A stretch of 35,494 nt of DNA. Origin: Ignavibacteria bacterium (GTDB lineage: Bacteria; Bacteroidota; Ignavibacteria; Tepidaquicellales; Tepidaquicellaceae). The position numbers and the translations under genes are program-made. Of the stretch, positions 9,287-19,449 are shown one piece after another. The stretch covers positions 1 through 35,494 of the forward strand of contig JADJWZ010000006.1 in the NCBI GenBank assembly GCA_016716125.1, given 5' to 3'. Within the stretch, counting starts at the first letter, position 1; every line of letters begins with the position of its first letter. The notes under the pieces were generated by a model. The model made no database searches and was not told the origin of the DNA. It saw only the letters and a list, made by a program, of their open reading frames with translations.

Positions 9287-12200
9287 ATGAACTGGATTAA
9301 TGAGATTGAAAGCAAATTAATTAGTATTGGTTCAACAGAATTTGAAAAGTTATGCTTTCAATTCTTTTCTGCAAAAGGTTTTAGTGTCCATATGTATGGA
9401 ATTGTTGCGGGAAAAAACAAATCAAGAAAAGGCAAACCGGATATGTACATCTATAAGAATGGAAAATATATTTTTATTGAATGCACAACTGATACAACAA
9501 ATAATTTTAAAAAATTAAAACAAGATTTGGAAGATTGTTTCAATGTAAAGAAGACTAAAATTGAAGTCGAATTAATTACAGAAGTGAAGTTGTGCTTTAA
9601 CTTTATAATTTTCCTACTCAGTATAAAGAATTACATGATTTAGCTTTTCAGAAAAACTGTAAACTAATATTGTTTGATCTATCAATTTACAAATGAATTA
9701 AAAAGAAAGTATCCTGAAATATTGAAGGAATTTTTTTGAAATACCCTTTGACACAAATCAATTTTGAAAGCCAAAACAATTCATAAAAGAATATCAGAAT
9801 AATAAACTCTCAACTGGTTTAGATAATGAATTTATTTTCCGGAATGATGAATTAAAAAAAGGCCTGGATCACCTTACCGCCAATGATATATTAATTATAA
9901 AAGGTGATCCGGGTGTAGGAAAAACTAAACTAGCCTTGAAATTACTTGAGCAATTTAGAGAGGCAAATACTTTATTTAAAGATTATGTCATAATGAATAA
10001 AGGGAATAATCTTTATGATGATTCTAATCGTTTCTTTCAAATAAATGGGAAATACATTGTACTGATTGATGACGCAAATAGAGAATTTCAAATCTTAACA
10101 CCATTTTACGATTACTAATAAATGATAAAATAAAAATAAAAATAGTAATTACTTTAAGAGATTATGCTTTTAAAAAAATTGAGTCAATTGTAGTTAATTA
10201 TGATAAACCACAAATTATAGATGTAAAAAACTTTAGTTTTGACGAGCTTAAAGAGTTACTAATGGAATTTAATAATTTCAATTACAGAGTAATTGAAAAA
10301 ATTTATAATATAACCAAAGGGAATCCAAGATTAGCTATTATGTGTGCAAAATTAGTTCTTGAGGAAAATGATATTTTTGTTTTATATAATGTAGCTAACA
10401 TTTTTGAGAATTATTATCGTAAAGTTTTTGATGAAATTGAAAAATTACAACGTCCAATGTATTTAAAAGTATTAGGAATTATTTCATTTCTTAGAGTAAT
10501 TAATAATAACGAACTTGAGACTTTTCAAAAAATTCATGATATATTTGAAATAAGTAAAACTGAATTTTGGGATATAGTATATGAATTAAATAATCAAGAA
10601 ATTATTGATTTATATGAAAATCAATATGCTAAGTTTTCTGACCAATCATTTCAAAGTTATATTTTCTATAAGGTATTCTTTGAAAAAGAAATTTTAGATT
10701 ATGGTAAATTATTAGTTAATTTTTCCAATAATTTTGAAAATTATCAATTAATTATTGATAGCCTGAATCCAACATTGGCTAATTTCAATTCAAAATTTAT
10801 AAAAGATAAATTAATTAAACATTATTTATATTGGACTGATTGTTATAATAATAATAAATTGGAAATACTTAAGGTTTTAAAATACTTTTGGTTTGTTGAA
10901 GAGAAAAGAACACTAGAAATTATCGAAAATGAAATTAACAGATTGCCAGACGCTGAGGTAGTAAATATCAACTTTGAAATTGATACTCAAAAACTATATA
11001 AATCAAATTATAATAATGATATTAATCTTGAATACTTTGAGATTCTAAAACAATATAAACAATCTTTTTGCGGCTTTATCAAATCATTAGAACTTATGTT
11101 TCACCTTTTATATAAATATCCAGAATTATATGGTTGGATAGTGAAGTTCATTAAGGAAGAATTAATTTTTGATAGAGATTCATTTGATGAAAGATATTAT
11201 TTTCAAATTTTAATCTTCGATTTTTTGATTGAAAAATCAAAGCGAAATAATAAGATAATTGAAAATTTAATTTTCCAAATATCAAACACTTTTTTAGAAA
11301 CATCTTACAGGACTGGATGGAATACAGGTAAGAATTCTTTTGTTATGGCAACAATACATCTCGTTTTAACTGAAGAGGTTAAGAAATTGAGGCAAAATAT
11401 ACTTGAATATATTTTTAAAAAATTTTGGAATAATCAAAGCAAGGAAAAGATATTAATTTTTTTAGAAAAATATACTCAACCTCAAGGTTTTGAAATTATC
11501 GAAGAAATTTATATTTTCGATTCTACGATAATAATACCTTTTATTAGATCAAACTTAGATCCAAACGATTTTCATCAATGTAAAATAGTTAACGATTATA
11601 TTAAATTTCTTGAAAAAGGACTGCAAATAAAGAACATGTAAACTTAAAAAATATTTCAAAATAAAACATATGAAACATATAAATTATTAATTTGGGATGA
11701 ACAAAGAGAATTGAAAATGAAATTAAATGAATTTAGCATTTATCAGCGGAATAAGTTAATTAATAAATTCTCTAAATTCAATTTTAATGATTATGTAACT
11801 TTAATAATTCAAGCAGAAAAAATAAAGGAGGTTATTAAAGGATATGAAAATGAGCAAATTAACAAATCATTGGATTTAATTCTTGAATATCTGTCACAAT
11901 GTAATATAGAACTATATATCAAATTGATTGATAAAATTTTATCAAGGGGAAACAAAGCGGGTATAATCCCTCATAAATCTTTGGAAACAACTTTATTTTT
12001 AAATAAAATATATACGGATCAGATTTTTAGAATATTGAATAATAAAAAATACGATGAAAAGTATGCATGGCTATTATTATTTTTTACTAATTTATCAGAG
12101 GATTTTGTCAATAAGAAATATTTAACTCATTATTATCATTTTATAAATAACAGATTTTTTAATTATTATTGTTTTTTAAATTATGAATTCATAAAAAAGT

Positions 12201-13019
12201 ATGAATCTGTTGATAGAGATGTCTTTTAAAACATTGAAACTTCTTTAATACGAGTGAAAACTAAGAGAATCAAAGTAAATTTTTATTATTTACTTATCCA
12301 TTTAGAAGATAACCCTATATATTGAATAAATTTAATGAATCAAACTTAGGTTTATTGAAAAACATTTATTTATACCAAATATCTATTAATCCAATGGATT
12401 ATAACAGAAAAATTTTTAGTTACATAGTTAAAAGAGATAACAAGTTTATTTCTGAATATTTATCATTCAAATATAAAATAAAACTTTCATATCAAAGCAT
12501 GATGAACTAAGTGATTTTAAAGTTCTATGGGAATTAGACAATTCTGATCAAATTTTTACAAACGCACTAGCATTTTGCAGAAATAATAAAAAATATTCTT
12601 TGTGTGGAGATGAGTTTGTAACAGTTTTTTTTGAGAAAGTACCAATTGAAGGTAAAGTAGAGAACTTTATAAAGAACTACATAAAAAAGAATATTAACAT
12701 ATTAAACGACCTTAATATAATTTTTAAAATTATTACCTATTGCTATCCAGATAAACGAATATACTTCCTTAAGTATCTTTTTGAAACAAAACCTGAATTT
12801 AAAAATTTTGAGAATTTATATTTAGATAAACAATCTTGGTCAGGGTCTGGAAGTTTAATCCCGGCATATGAAAAATGTAAATTATTTTGGGAAGATGTTG
12901 AACACTTTATGCTTGAAATCAATAAGCCAAATTTTTTGGGATTTGTTGGAAGAAATATTGAGAATTATGAAAGTAGGATAAAGTATGAGCTTAAAAGAGA
13001 TTTTATAGAAGAAGACTAG
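9287..13019 (+). CDS. STAND NTPase (nSTAND3 type) with N-terminal nuclease-like domain (frameshifted)
   Basis: The fragments from 9287 to 13019 join into one protein of about 1240 residues. The N-terminus (9287-9720) is a restriction-endonuclease-like domain: GKPDMYIYKNGKYIFIECTTD gives the acidic residue and an E-x-T where E-x-K is usual. The linker resembles the FDTNQF...FIKEYQNNKL...FRNDELK stretch of nSTAND3 proteins. The NTPase follows: Walker A GDPGVGKTKLAL (about 9903), Walker B YIVLIDDAN (about 10055), sensor VITLRDYAFKK (about 10145) and GNPRLAIMCAKLV (about 10321). The remaining 850 residues are helical repeats, expected to sense a ligand, and end with a WSGSGSLIP motif. Slips lie near 9595, 9690, 9740-9780, 10095, 11640, 12230, 12315 and 12500. 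The layout matches STAND sensors that detect phage proteins and activate a nuclease (Avs-like). Function here is inferred. Confidence 0.8.
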
Positions 13020-13648
13020 GTTTCATAATTAAAAAATAATTATTCTTAAATAAGAAGAGTTATTAGCTAACTTCCCCTCCTTCCAAAAACGCATCTTGAA
13101 TAGATATGAATTGAGAAGGAGAGTAAATCAAAAAATAATCATGTAACTTATCTACGGGGTTTGTGATTTTTCTTTCTTCCTAGGCTTTAGCATGTTAAGA
13201 AAGCTAAAAATGTTTTAACGACCTAATCCTTTCCACAACCCTTTGCATTTTAATTCTATTCTTTTTAATTTGTTCTAATAAAAATATAAAGGACCCGTTC
13301 TAAATATATTCTTGTAAAATTTATTAATTATCAAAAGAAATGTCAATCAATATTAAGATCCCTCAGATTAAATTTTAAACAGATGTGAATTAATGTTTTT
13401 AATAAATTCATATTCATAGTTAGGGCTTAATGTCGTTAACAATTGATTATTCTCATATTTCTACTCGTTTTTACTTTATTTACAGTAACATTTAATTTGA
13501 TTAAACGAGCATTTTTTTTATCATCGCAGGGTTACTGAGTAAATGCCATTCTATTCGGTTTGTTTGAATTAGAAAAGTAACAAAATTAAAAATCGTTCTT
13601 AAAACCTAATACCTATTTTTTAATAAAATTGCTCTATGAAGGAGAACA
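13020..13648. other. Intergenic region without a gene
   Basis: About 630 bp of AT-rich DNA separate the STAND gene from the secreted beta-helix gene. I see no open frame of interest, no RNA gene and no clear terminator. The promoter of the downstream gene should lie near the 3' end. GAAGGAGAACA at 13638-13648 is a good ribosome binding site for the ATG at 13649, which is unusual for this window. Confidence 0.4.
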
Positions 13649-15413
13649 ATGAAAAATCTAACTGTAATATTAGTTTTCATGATTAGTTTGGTTTTAAAAT
13701 CCACAATCCTTTTTGCTGAGAATAGAATTTATGTACATCCAATTCTCGGTGTTGATGCGGGAAACGAAGGCAGGAATATAGGAAATCCACTCAAGACATT
13801 ATACAGGGCAGGACAAGTGTGTCATGGAGGAGATACTATCTTTATCAGAGGTGGGTCAACTTATATTGGCTTTCATGATACCTTCCGTCAAATTGATACA
13901 ATGGGATTAACACCTGTCTGGATCATGCCTTACTTTAATGAGACTGTAATTCTAGATGGTGCAGGTTACAATTTTCAATCCTGGAAGCAGTTTTAAATAT
14001 AGAACATTCTAGAAATGGTGATAGAAAATCTCCATGTACGAAATAATAATAATGGAGGTGCCGGAATACGAGTAGTAAGCGATAGTAGCCCATTTTTTGT
14101 AACTAAAGATGTAATCGTGAGAAAATGTTTAGTTCATGATACTTACAGGCAAGGAATTTTAGTGCAGGCAAAAAATGTAACTATTGAAGGTTGTGAGATT
14201 TATAATGCAGTATTAAGAAATACAAATGGAATATTAGGACAATCAGGTTGGGAATTTGCATTAGGCACTTACCTTTGGCCAAGTGATGTCGATTGCTGGA
14301 ACAACATAGTTTTTAGAAATAATATTGTTCATAATTCATGGGGAGAAGGAATTGTTGCTCTCAGATGTCATAACTTTCTTATCGAGAATAATCATGTATA
14401 TGATTGCTTTAGTGCTTACATTTATATTGATAATTCTAGAAAAGGGATCATCAGGAATAATTGGGTACATTCCACAAATGACACTTACAATAGATGGAAT
14501 ACGGCACACACTTTTTATGCTCCCGGTATAGGCATTCAATGGGCTGCAGAACAAAATTCATACGGGGTTGATTCACTCGTTTCAGATTTGGACATTTACA
14601 ATAATTTAATTGTTAGAACAAACCATCCAATAAGCTGGTGGAGAGATATTTCAAATACTCGTTTCAATAATTCGTATGAAAACATTAATGTGTATTATAA
14701 TACTATGTACTTAGCATATGGGTACGAAGGATTTCATTTAGACGAGAATATTTCTGGGGTATATACCCCAACAAACTGTAACTTCAAAAATAATATTATT
14801 TGCAAAGGTCAATATCCGTTAGGCTCATACCAGCGATATATTTCTACTAGTTCTCATTATCAAAATTGGAACATTGACTATAATTGTTTTATGTATGGAA
14901 ATATACCGGTAAATATTCCAGTTTCCAATAACATCCAAGGCACTCCATCCTTTGTTGACACAACTTATATACATATCGATACTAATTTTAGAATAAAATC
15001 TAATTCAAATTGTAGATTTACAGCTTCACCTATTAATAATATTGAATATGATTATTGGAATGCTCTGCGCGATGATATAGAACCTTGTATAGGTTTTCAT
15101 GAATATGGTGGTACTTTAGGAACCGGATCTATTGAAAGTGAAATACTAAGAAGTTACTACTTGGGACAAAACTATCCAAATCCATTTAATCCAACCTCTA
15201 TAATTCACTTTGAATTAAAAAGAAAAATCTACTGTAAGTTTAATTATTTATGATATTCTTGGAAATGAAATTAAACGTTTGATAGACAGTGAATTTCGAG
15301 AAGCCAAAGGATATGATGTAATTGATGGAACAAATAATTCTTCCGGAGTTTATTTTTATCAACTTCAGGCGAATAATTTTGTTCAAAGTAAAAAAATGTT
15401 ATTACTTAAGTGA
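13649..15413 (+). CDS. Secreted right-handed beta-helix protein with type IX sorting domain
   Basis: The N-terminus is a signal peptide (MKNLTVILVFMISLVLKST, cleavage near ILFA-EN). The body has many short beta-helix rungs rich in N, I and G, such as VTIEGCEIYN and NIVFRNNIVHNS, as in pectate-lyase-like and Right-handed-beta-helix proteins. The C-terminus carries the type IX secretion sorting domain: YLGQNYPNPFNPTS, then a closing SSGVYFYQLQ and final KKMLLLK. The joined length is about 587 residues. The frame breaks briefly near 13985-14010, where two opposite slips probably flank a 25-bp stretch, and again near 15225. The enzyme class cannot be read: no catalytic residues are recognisable. 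It is probably exported through the outer membrane and attached to the surface or released, acting on extracellular polysaccharide. Confidence 0.8.
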
Positions 15414-15649
15414 TAATTAGAGAATGAATAACAATACTTAAGCTTTTAAATAAGCATTAGCAAATTTAAAATCGTAATATTTATTATTAGTTTGAAACGA
15501 TAAACCAATTACTGGCATAAATTTCCTAATGTGTGAACTTCTTGAATGAAATCCATTCCTTTTTGAATTAAATAGTTACCCGTGATTTCTCTCTTAAGAC
15601 CCGGATTGTGTGATACTGGTTTAGGGAGAAGAGTGAACCACAAAACAAA

Positions 15650-15676
15650 AAACCCCGCTTTCTTACCGCGGGGTTT
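15650..15676 (-). terminator. Intrinsic terminator of the DUF2188 gene
   Basis: AAACCCCGC at 15650-15658 pairs perfectly with GCGGGGTTT at 15668-15676, with a 9-base loop. On the minus strand the stem is followed by a T-rich run (TTTTTTGTTTTG). It lies 26 bp after the stop of the minus-strand gene at 15703. It may also end transcription from the plus-strand beta-helix gene. Confidence 0.85.
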
Positions 15677-15702
15677 CTGATATTACTACTTATTTATTTC
15701 CG

Positions 15703-15939
15703 TCACTTCACCTTATCCCTCTCCGGAAACGGATCATTCCCGTAACTGTCCTTGTCTCTTATCTTCCCGTCTTTATTGTGAATCACAAGTTCAGACTTTT
15801 TATTTTTTGCGATCTGTCTGGCTCTTTTGACCGCTTCCTTTTTTGTCTTTGTGATCTTTGTCCGGCGGGAATTGTTTTCTCCCTTTACAGCCCATTTTTC
15901 ATCAGCCGGAATTACATGCTGATTCTTTTTAGATTTCAT
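15703..15939 (-). CDS. DUF2188 family small protein
   Basis: The 78-residue, highly basic product matches the DUF2188 pattern: HVIPADEKWAVKGE, then a TKKEAVKRARQIAKN helix, then ELVIHNKDGKIRDKDSYGND with DPFPERDKV at the end. The family is widespread, small and cytoplasmic, with no settled function. The gene is intact, stands alone between a terminator and a 110-bp spacer, and has GC content a little above the defence region. The start at 15939 follows GAAAGGCATAAAA, a possible ribosome binding site. Confidence 0.9.
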   Translation of the reverse strand: MKSKKNQHVIPADEKWAVKGENNSRRTKITKTKKEAVKRARQIAKNKKSELVIHNKDGKIRDKDSYGNDPFPERDKVK

Positions 15940-16049
15940 TTTTATGCCTTTCAGTAATTTTATTTTTAAGTTTTAAAAATATTTAAACTGATTTTTTAAT
16001 ACTGACCTGACGGGGGAAGCCGTCAGGTCAGATTATCAGTTCAATTTAA

Positions 16050-16814
16050 TTATGAATCGTTTCCATTTGTCACTGCTAAAGCCGGCAGTCCTGCAGCTGG
16101 AGAATTATTACCTCCGGTCATCTTTGCGCTGCCGGAGTTCAGTGAACCGTTGCTGCTATCCTTATGCCTGATTCCAATATCCCTTATGACTCTTGCTGCT
16201 TTGTATCCGTCATAGAAATCCTTGTCATCGATCTTGTATTTTTCCATGAATCTGTCAATGGAATCCACAAGACTGTCGGCATCCTTGAAAAGCGATACCA
16301 TTGTCTTGATTGCTCCGGTCATGGTTGCGCTGCCGGTATTCTTCGCTCCGAGCGCATCCTTATATCTAACGATCTCATTCAGGAATGCCGTCAGATCATC
16401 AGCTGTAATTCCGTACCTCGCTATTTCAGCGCTGTTCTGAACTGCTTTATCCTTTATGGAATTCAGCTCGATCTCAAGCACGGCATCTCTGAGTTTCATA
16501 AGATCCGATTTTCTGAAATCTACGGATTCCCTCAGATCATTATTACCTGATTTCTTGGCAAAAGAATATATTGCGCCGGCTACTGCAAGCGCATGATCGA
16601 TTACAGATTTTCTCACTTTTACTTTATATCTCACCTTTCCTAAAGTTGCCTTGCTGCGCTCGTCTTCCTTGTCAGCAATTTCCTGAAGGATCGATTTAAA
16701 TGAATTCATGTGTTCTTTGAATTCTTCATTGCCTTCATATCCGGCGCTGTGATCGTCCAGATATGCCCTGACTCCTGAATACATGGAGTACTTGTTTTTT
16801 TGAGTTTTTATCAT
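16050..16814 (-). CDS. Uncharacterised helical protein
   Basis: The 254-residue frame is intact. The first 215 residues are almost entirely helical and amphipathic, with long stretches such as VIDHALAVAGAIYSFAKKSG and IKTMVSLFKDADSLVDSIDR. The last 30 residues are a Gly/Ser/Asn-rich tail. A short motif occurs twice, GSATMTGAIK and GSAKMTGGNN. There is no signal peptide or membrane segment. It resembles a group of uncharacterised helical proteins of similar size in Bacteroidota, which I recall only in general terms. GC content is higher than in the defence island and no frameshift is present. The upstream spacer includes a small hairpin in the expected leader. I assign no function. Confidence 0.75.
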   Translation of the reverse strand: MIKTQKNKYSMYSGVRAYLDDHSAGYEGNEEFKEHMNSFKSILQEIADKEDERSKATLGKVRYKVKVRKSVIDHALAVAGAIYSFAKKSGNNDLRESVDFRKSDLMKLRDAVLEIELNSIKDKAVQNSAEIARYGITADDLTAFLNEIVRYKDALGAKNTGSATMTGAIKTMVSLFKDADSLVDSIDRFMEKYKIDDKDFYDGYKAARVIRDIGIRHKDSSNGSLNSGSAKMTGGNNSPAAGLPALAVTNGNDS

Positions 16815-16829
16815 TGTATAGTTTTCCTT

Positions 16830-16851
16830 ATGCCCTTTTGGGCGTTTTTTT
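16830..16851. promoter_or_regulatory. Small hairpin in the leader of the helical protein gene
   Basis: GCCC-TTTT-GGGC (16832-16843) forms a short stem followed on the plus strand by seven T. On the plus strand it looks like a weak terminator, but no plus-strand gene precedes it. On the minus strand it lies in the leader 16-29 bp before the start at 16814. Confidence 0.3.
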
Positions 16852-16998
16852 AGTTTATGAATGTGTTTCTTTTTTTACAGCTTGACTTCAATTGCAGATC
16901 TTTAATGATGTTCCCATTTCCGGACCTGCATGCTGCCGGCAGCATTTTTTGAAATCAGTTCTGCTTTTTTATACTTTCATCTGATTTTCGTTAATTTT

Positions 16999-17618
16999 TC
17001 ATATTTTAGTGAAAAATTTTTCACTTTTGGAAATTATTTTACTTTTTCGCAATTTTATTTTACTTTCAGTCTCCATTTCTTTACCTTCAGTCTTCATTTC
17101 TTTACCTTCTGTCTCCATTTCTTTACCTTCAGTCTCTATTTCTTTACCATCAGTCTCCATTTCTTTACCTTCAGTCTCCATTTCTTTACCTTCAGTCTTC
17201 ATTTCTTTACCTTCAGTCTTCATTTCTTTACCTTCAGTCTCCATTTCTTTACCTTCAGTCTCCATTTCTTTACCTTCAGTCTTCATTTCTTTACCTTCAG
17301 TCTTCATTTCTTTACCTTCAGTCTTCATTTCTTTACCTTCATGAAAATTATTTCACATTCTCTCCTCATTACTTTGTTTTCAGTCTTCATTTCTTTACCT
17401 TCTGTCTTCATTTCTTTACCTTCAGTCTCCATTTCTTTACCTTCTGTCTTCATTTCTTTACCTTCTGTCTTCATTTCTTTACCTTCTGTCTCCATTTCTT
17501 TACCTTCTGTCTCCATTTCTTTACCTTCAGTCTCCATTTCTTTACCTTCAGTCTCCATTATTTTGTTTTCACTCTTCATTATTTTATTGTTAGTCTTTAA
17601 AATTTTAAATTCACCCAT
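16999..17618 (-). CDS. Lys/Glu-rich heptad-repeat protein (one frameshift)
   Basis: Two minus-strand frames, 17618-17325 and 17328-16999, join across a single-base slip near 17340 into about 206 residues. Most of it is a tandem heptad, M-[K/E]-T-E-G-K-E, about 22 copies. At both ends the heptads degrade but keep phase: LKTNNKI and MKSENKI at the N-terminus, METESKI, KLRKSKI and ISKSEKF at the C-terminus. The phase-keeping ends argue that this strand and frame are coding. Three Met-to-Ile or Glu-to-Asp changes are conservative. Only Met is hydrophobic in each heptad, so a stable coiled coil is uncertain. No signal peptide. The alternative is non-coding repeat DNA, since the plus strand is open too. 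Confidence 0.4.
17065..17341 (+). repeat. 21-bp tandem repeat array, block 1 (about 13 units)
   Basis: The unit is TTCAGTCTCCATTTCTTTACC, repeated head to tail with few differences. Positions that vary are C/T in CTC(C)/CTT(C) and A/T in TCAGTC/TCTGTC. The period of 21 is a multiple of three, so frames stay open on both strands. Confidence 0.95.
17378..17563 (+). repeat. 21-bp tandem repeat array, block 2 (about 9 units)
   Basis: Same 21-bp unit as block 1, separated from it by about 37 bp of unrelated sequence. This block has more of the TCTGTC variant, and its right end fades into degenerate units (TTTTCACTCTTCATTATTTTATTG). Confidence 0.95.
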
Positions 17619-18360
17619 TATTTTTTTAGTTCTTACCTTCTTAATTTCAGATCTGTATCTCTTCTTCCGAAACTCTGTCTTCTTTATTTAATCTTTTGAA
17701 TTCATTCCGGAATATTTCATTGTCATTCTGCAATTTTCATTCATCTTTATTGTCCCCCGTCTGAGTCTCCGGTGCTATTCCGGGACTCAGACGATAACGA
17801 TACTCAAACAGATTGTCTCCCGGCTTCTTCATTACGTTTCAGCGCCTCTTTATCTTTTCACTCTTCTTTATTCTGCCGGATCACAAAGTCTGTACTTCAT
17901 TTTCATCCTGCTTTATTTAAAAATCCGCTTCCATTATTATTTAGATTAAATGGTTCTAACTTTTAACAATTCCTTTACCGGTTTATTTCTATCCGGCAGG
18001 AAAGTTCAGATCCTGTCACGATTTTATACTGATTTTATCTTGTGTTAATGTCTTCTTTTAATTAGTCAAAACATAGTGATTTTATACACTCGAGTCAACT
18101 TGCAAAAAACGGCTTTTGTGAAAATATTTTTTGAGACGTGCCTTGAGGTACTGCCGGCAAAGGGTTTGCAGAGATTGGCTTAAAAGCATTTTTCTGTAAA
18201 AATGACTTTTTTTGTATTCTTACACTTTATAAATCCATATATGAAATAATAATATCATCTGTTCTTTTTGTCATCCTGAGCGAAAATATAGATTCATAAT
18301 GTAATTCAGATCACACCTGAATTTATTATTCCGGTTGAACCTGTCTTTAATTTTATTTCG
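17619..18360. other. Intergenic region with a strong hairpin and no gene
   Basis: About 740 bp without a supported gene, more than 100 bp of it C/T-rich on the plus strand. The one structured element is the inverted repeat at 17758-17793. The part from 18000 to 18360 shows nothing recognisable. Confidence 0.4.
17758..17793. repeat. Strong inverted repeat
   Basis: CGTCTGAGTC (17758-17767) pairs perfectly with GACTCAGACG (17784-17793). After a single bulged T the stem continues with CCGG/CCGG, leaving a 7-base loop. The 14 bp of pairing would be very stable. Neither strand has a T run behind it, so it is not a standard terminator. Confidence 0.8.
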
Positions 18361-18580
18361 AGCGGTTGGAGGATGGAGCAACTCCACCCGCGGCGAAATA
18401 TTTCTCAAGCGGTTTATGAGCTGTTGGTGGATGGAGCAACACCTACCGCGGCGAAATATTTCTCAAACGGTTTACGAGCTGTTGGTGGATGGAGCAACAC
18501 ATACCGCGGCGAAATTTTTCTCAAGCGGTTTACCAGCGGTTGGCGGATGAAGCAACACAAACCGCGGCGAAATTTTTTTT
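18361..18580 (+). repeat. 58-bp tandem repeat, about 3.8 copies
   Basis: Copies begin at 18361, 18419, 18477 and 18535, exactly 58 bp apart. The core is GTTGGTGGATGGAGCAACAC followed by ACCGCGGCGAAATWTTTCTC. Each core starts GCGGTT or CTGTTG and closes with ACCGC, so a copy can fold into a short hairpin. The period is not a multiple of three, so the open frames across it are not genes. Confidence 0.95.
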
Positions 18581-18752
18581 TAGTCCGAAAAAAACTTATT
18601 CCAAAAATAGTTTTATAATCTTTCCTGTTATTAATTTGCAATGATTGATATGTTAATCATAATACTATTTAAATTAGTTAAACTATCTTCTGAAATAAAC
18701 AGGCTACTACATGATTGACAGAAAAGGTTTTGTTGAAATAAAAAAAGTCTTT

Positions 18753-18771
18753 ACATTATAAAATATAATGT
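18753..18771. promoter_or_regulatory. Palindromic operator in front of brnTA
   Basis: ACATTATA-AAA-TATAATGT is a perfect 8-bp inverted repeat with a 3-base spacer, 19 bp before the brnT start. It includes TATAAT-like sequence, so a bound repressor would cover the promoter. BrnA antitoxins of the ribbon-helix-helix type repress their own operon through such palindromes. Confidence 0.6.
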
Positions 18772-18789
18772 ATATTTTTGACATATACT

Positions 18790-19107
18790 ATGATTGAGAT
18801 AAATGACATAGAAGGATTTGAATGGGATGAAGGAAATAAGCAAAAGAATTTCCTTAAACACAGTGTCAGCGACAAAGAAGCGGAAGAAGTTTTCAATAGT
18901 CATCCGTTCATTGTATTACGAACAGCTTATCTGAATGAAGAAAGATTTCAGATGTTCGGCGAGTCAAAGCAAAGACTTCTTACTATTATATTCACTATCA
19001 GAAAAAATAAAATCAGAATTATCTCCGCAAGAGATATGAGTAAAAAAGAAAGGAATTTTTATGAACTCAAACTTAAAGAAGAAGTTAAAGCCGGTCCCGG
19101 TATTTAA
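18790..19107 (+). CDS. brnT: BrnT family toxin
   Basis: BrnT is a small RelE-like ribonuclease that stops translation under stress and is held inactive by BrnA. The product has the family features in order: FEWDEGNKQKNFLKHSVSDKEA near the N-terminus, the EVFNSHP segment, then GESKQRLLTIIFTIRKNKIR and IISARDMSKKERNFY at the C-terminus, which carries the catalytic-surface Arg residues. The length of about 105 residues is normal. I choose the ATG at 18790 over the TTG at 18778 because it directly precedes IEINDIEGFEWDE. The gene overlaps brnA by 47 bp. The reading frame is intact. Confidence 0.9.
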   Translation: MIEINDIEGFEWDEGNKQKNFLKHSVSDKEAEEVFNSHPFIVLRTAYLNEERFQMFGESKQRLLTIIFTIRKNKIRIISARDMSKKERNFYELKLKEEVKAGPGI

Positions 19108-19365
19108 GACAGAGGACGAAGAAAGAGAATTCTGGGATAAGGCGGACACTTCACAATATTTCGACTGAGCACGGCGCAGAGAGTTGTATTCCTTGGCTTA
19201 AAGTATTCGACAGAATCAATTTCAATCAGGATGCCTTCTTCCATTTTAGACAGAATAAAGGCAATGGCTAATGAACGCGATGTCCCCTATCAGTCACTTA
19301 TAAAGATGATACTGGCTGACAGAGTGGAAGAAGAGATGAAGAAATATAAAGCGGCAAAGAAATAA
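19061..19365 (+). CDS. brnA: BrnA family antitoxin (one-base deletion)
   Basis: The frame starts inside the end of brnT (MNSNLKKKLKPVPVF) and reads FWDKADTSQYFD before a TGA at about 19166. Adding back one G in GACTG-AGCACG gives DWSTAQRVVF, the expected conserved stretch. The next frame then reads to 19365. The C-terminal half is a ribbon-helix-helix: ISIRMPSSILDRIKAMANER, then DVPYQSLIKMILADRV, ending in a basic tail. The span is 305 bp where 306 is expected, which supports a single missing base. If the deletion is real, the cell would carry a toxin with a truncated antitoxin, which is unlikely to be tolerated, so a sequencing error is more probable. Confidence 0.85.
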
Positions 19366-19393
19366 AGTTGAAAAGCTCCGTTCACAAAGGTCT

Positions 19394-19435
19394 GCGGTTG
19401 GCGGATGGAGCAACATCAACCGCGGTGAAATATAT
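19394..19435 (+). repeat. Dispersed single copy of the 58-bp repeat core
   Basis: GCGGTTGGCGGATGGAGCAACATCAACCGCGGTGAAATAT matches the core of the tandem array at 18361. GCGGTT and AACCGC pair as a 6-bp stem. It lies in the spacer between the convergent brnA and MATE genes. Confidence 0.85.
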
Positions 19436-19449
19436 TCTGATTGGATTTC

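Noticed and set aside
127..13019. Programmed frameshifting as an explanation for the split defence genes
   Set aside because: Breaks occur at many unrelated sites, in both directions, without a common slippery site and structure, and equally in non-defence genes.
16164..16550. 128-residue plus-strand frame opposite the helical protein gene
   Set aside because: It is the complement of an intact minus-strand gene with clear helical periodicity; no start signal or motif supports it.
16930..17691. Long plus-strand frame with repeated Phe-rich heptads, and another with repeated Ser-Leu-Pro heptads
   Set aside because: Both are other frames of the 21-bp array. Any 21-bp repeat without stops is open in several frames. 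Only the minus-strand frame keeps its heptad pattern into the degenerate flanks.
18361..18580. Regular repeats considered as a CRISPR array
   Set aside because: The copies are directly adjacent, with no unique spacers, and the same core also occurs singly elsewhere.
18335..18641. Three overlapping frames on both strands across the 58-bp repeats
   Set aside because: The period is not a multiple of three, so each copy is read in a different frame and no repeated protein results.
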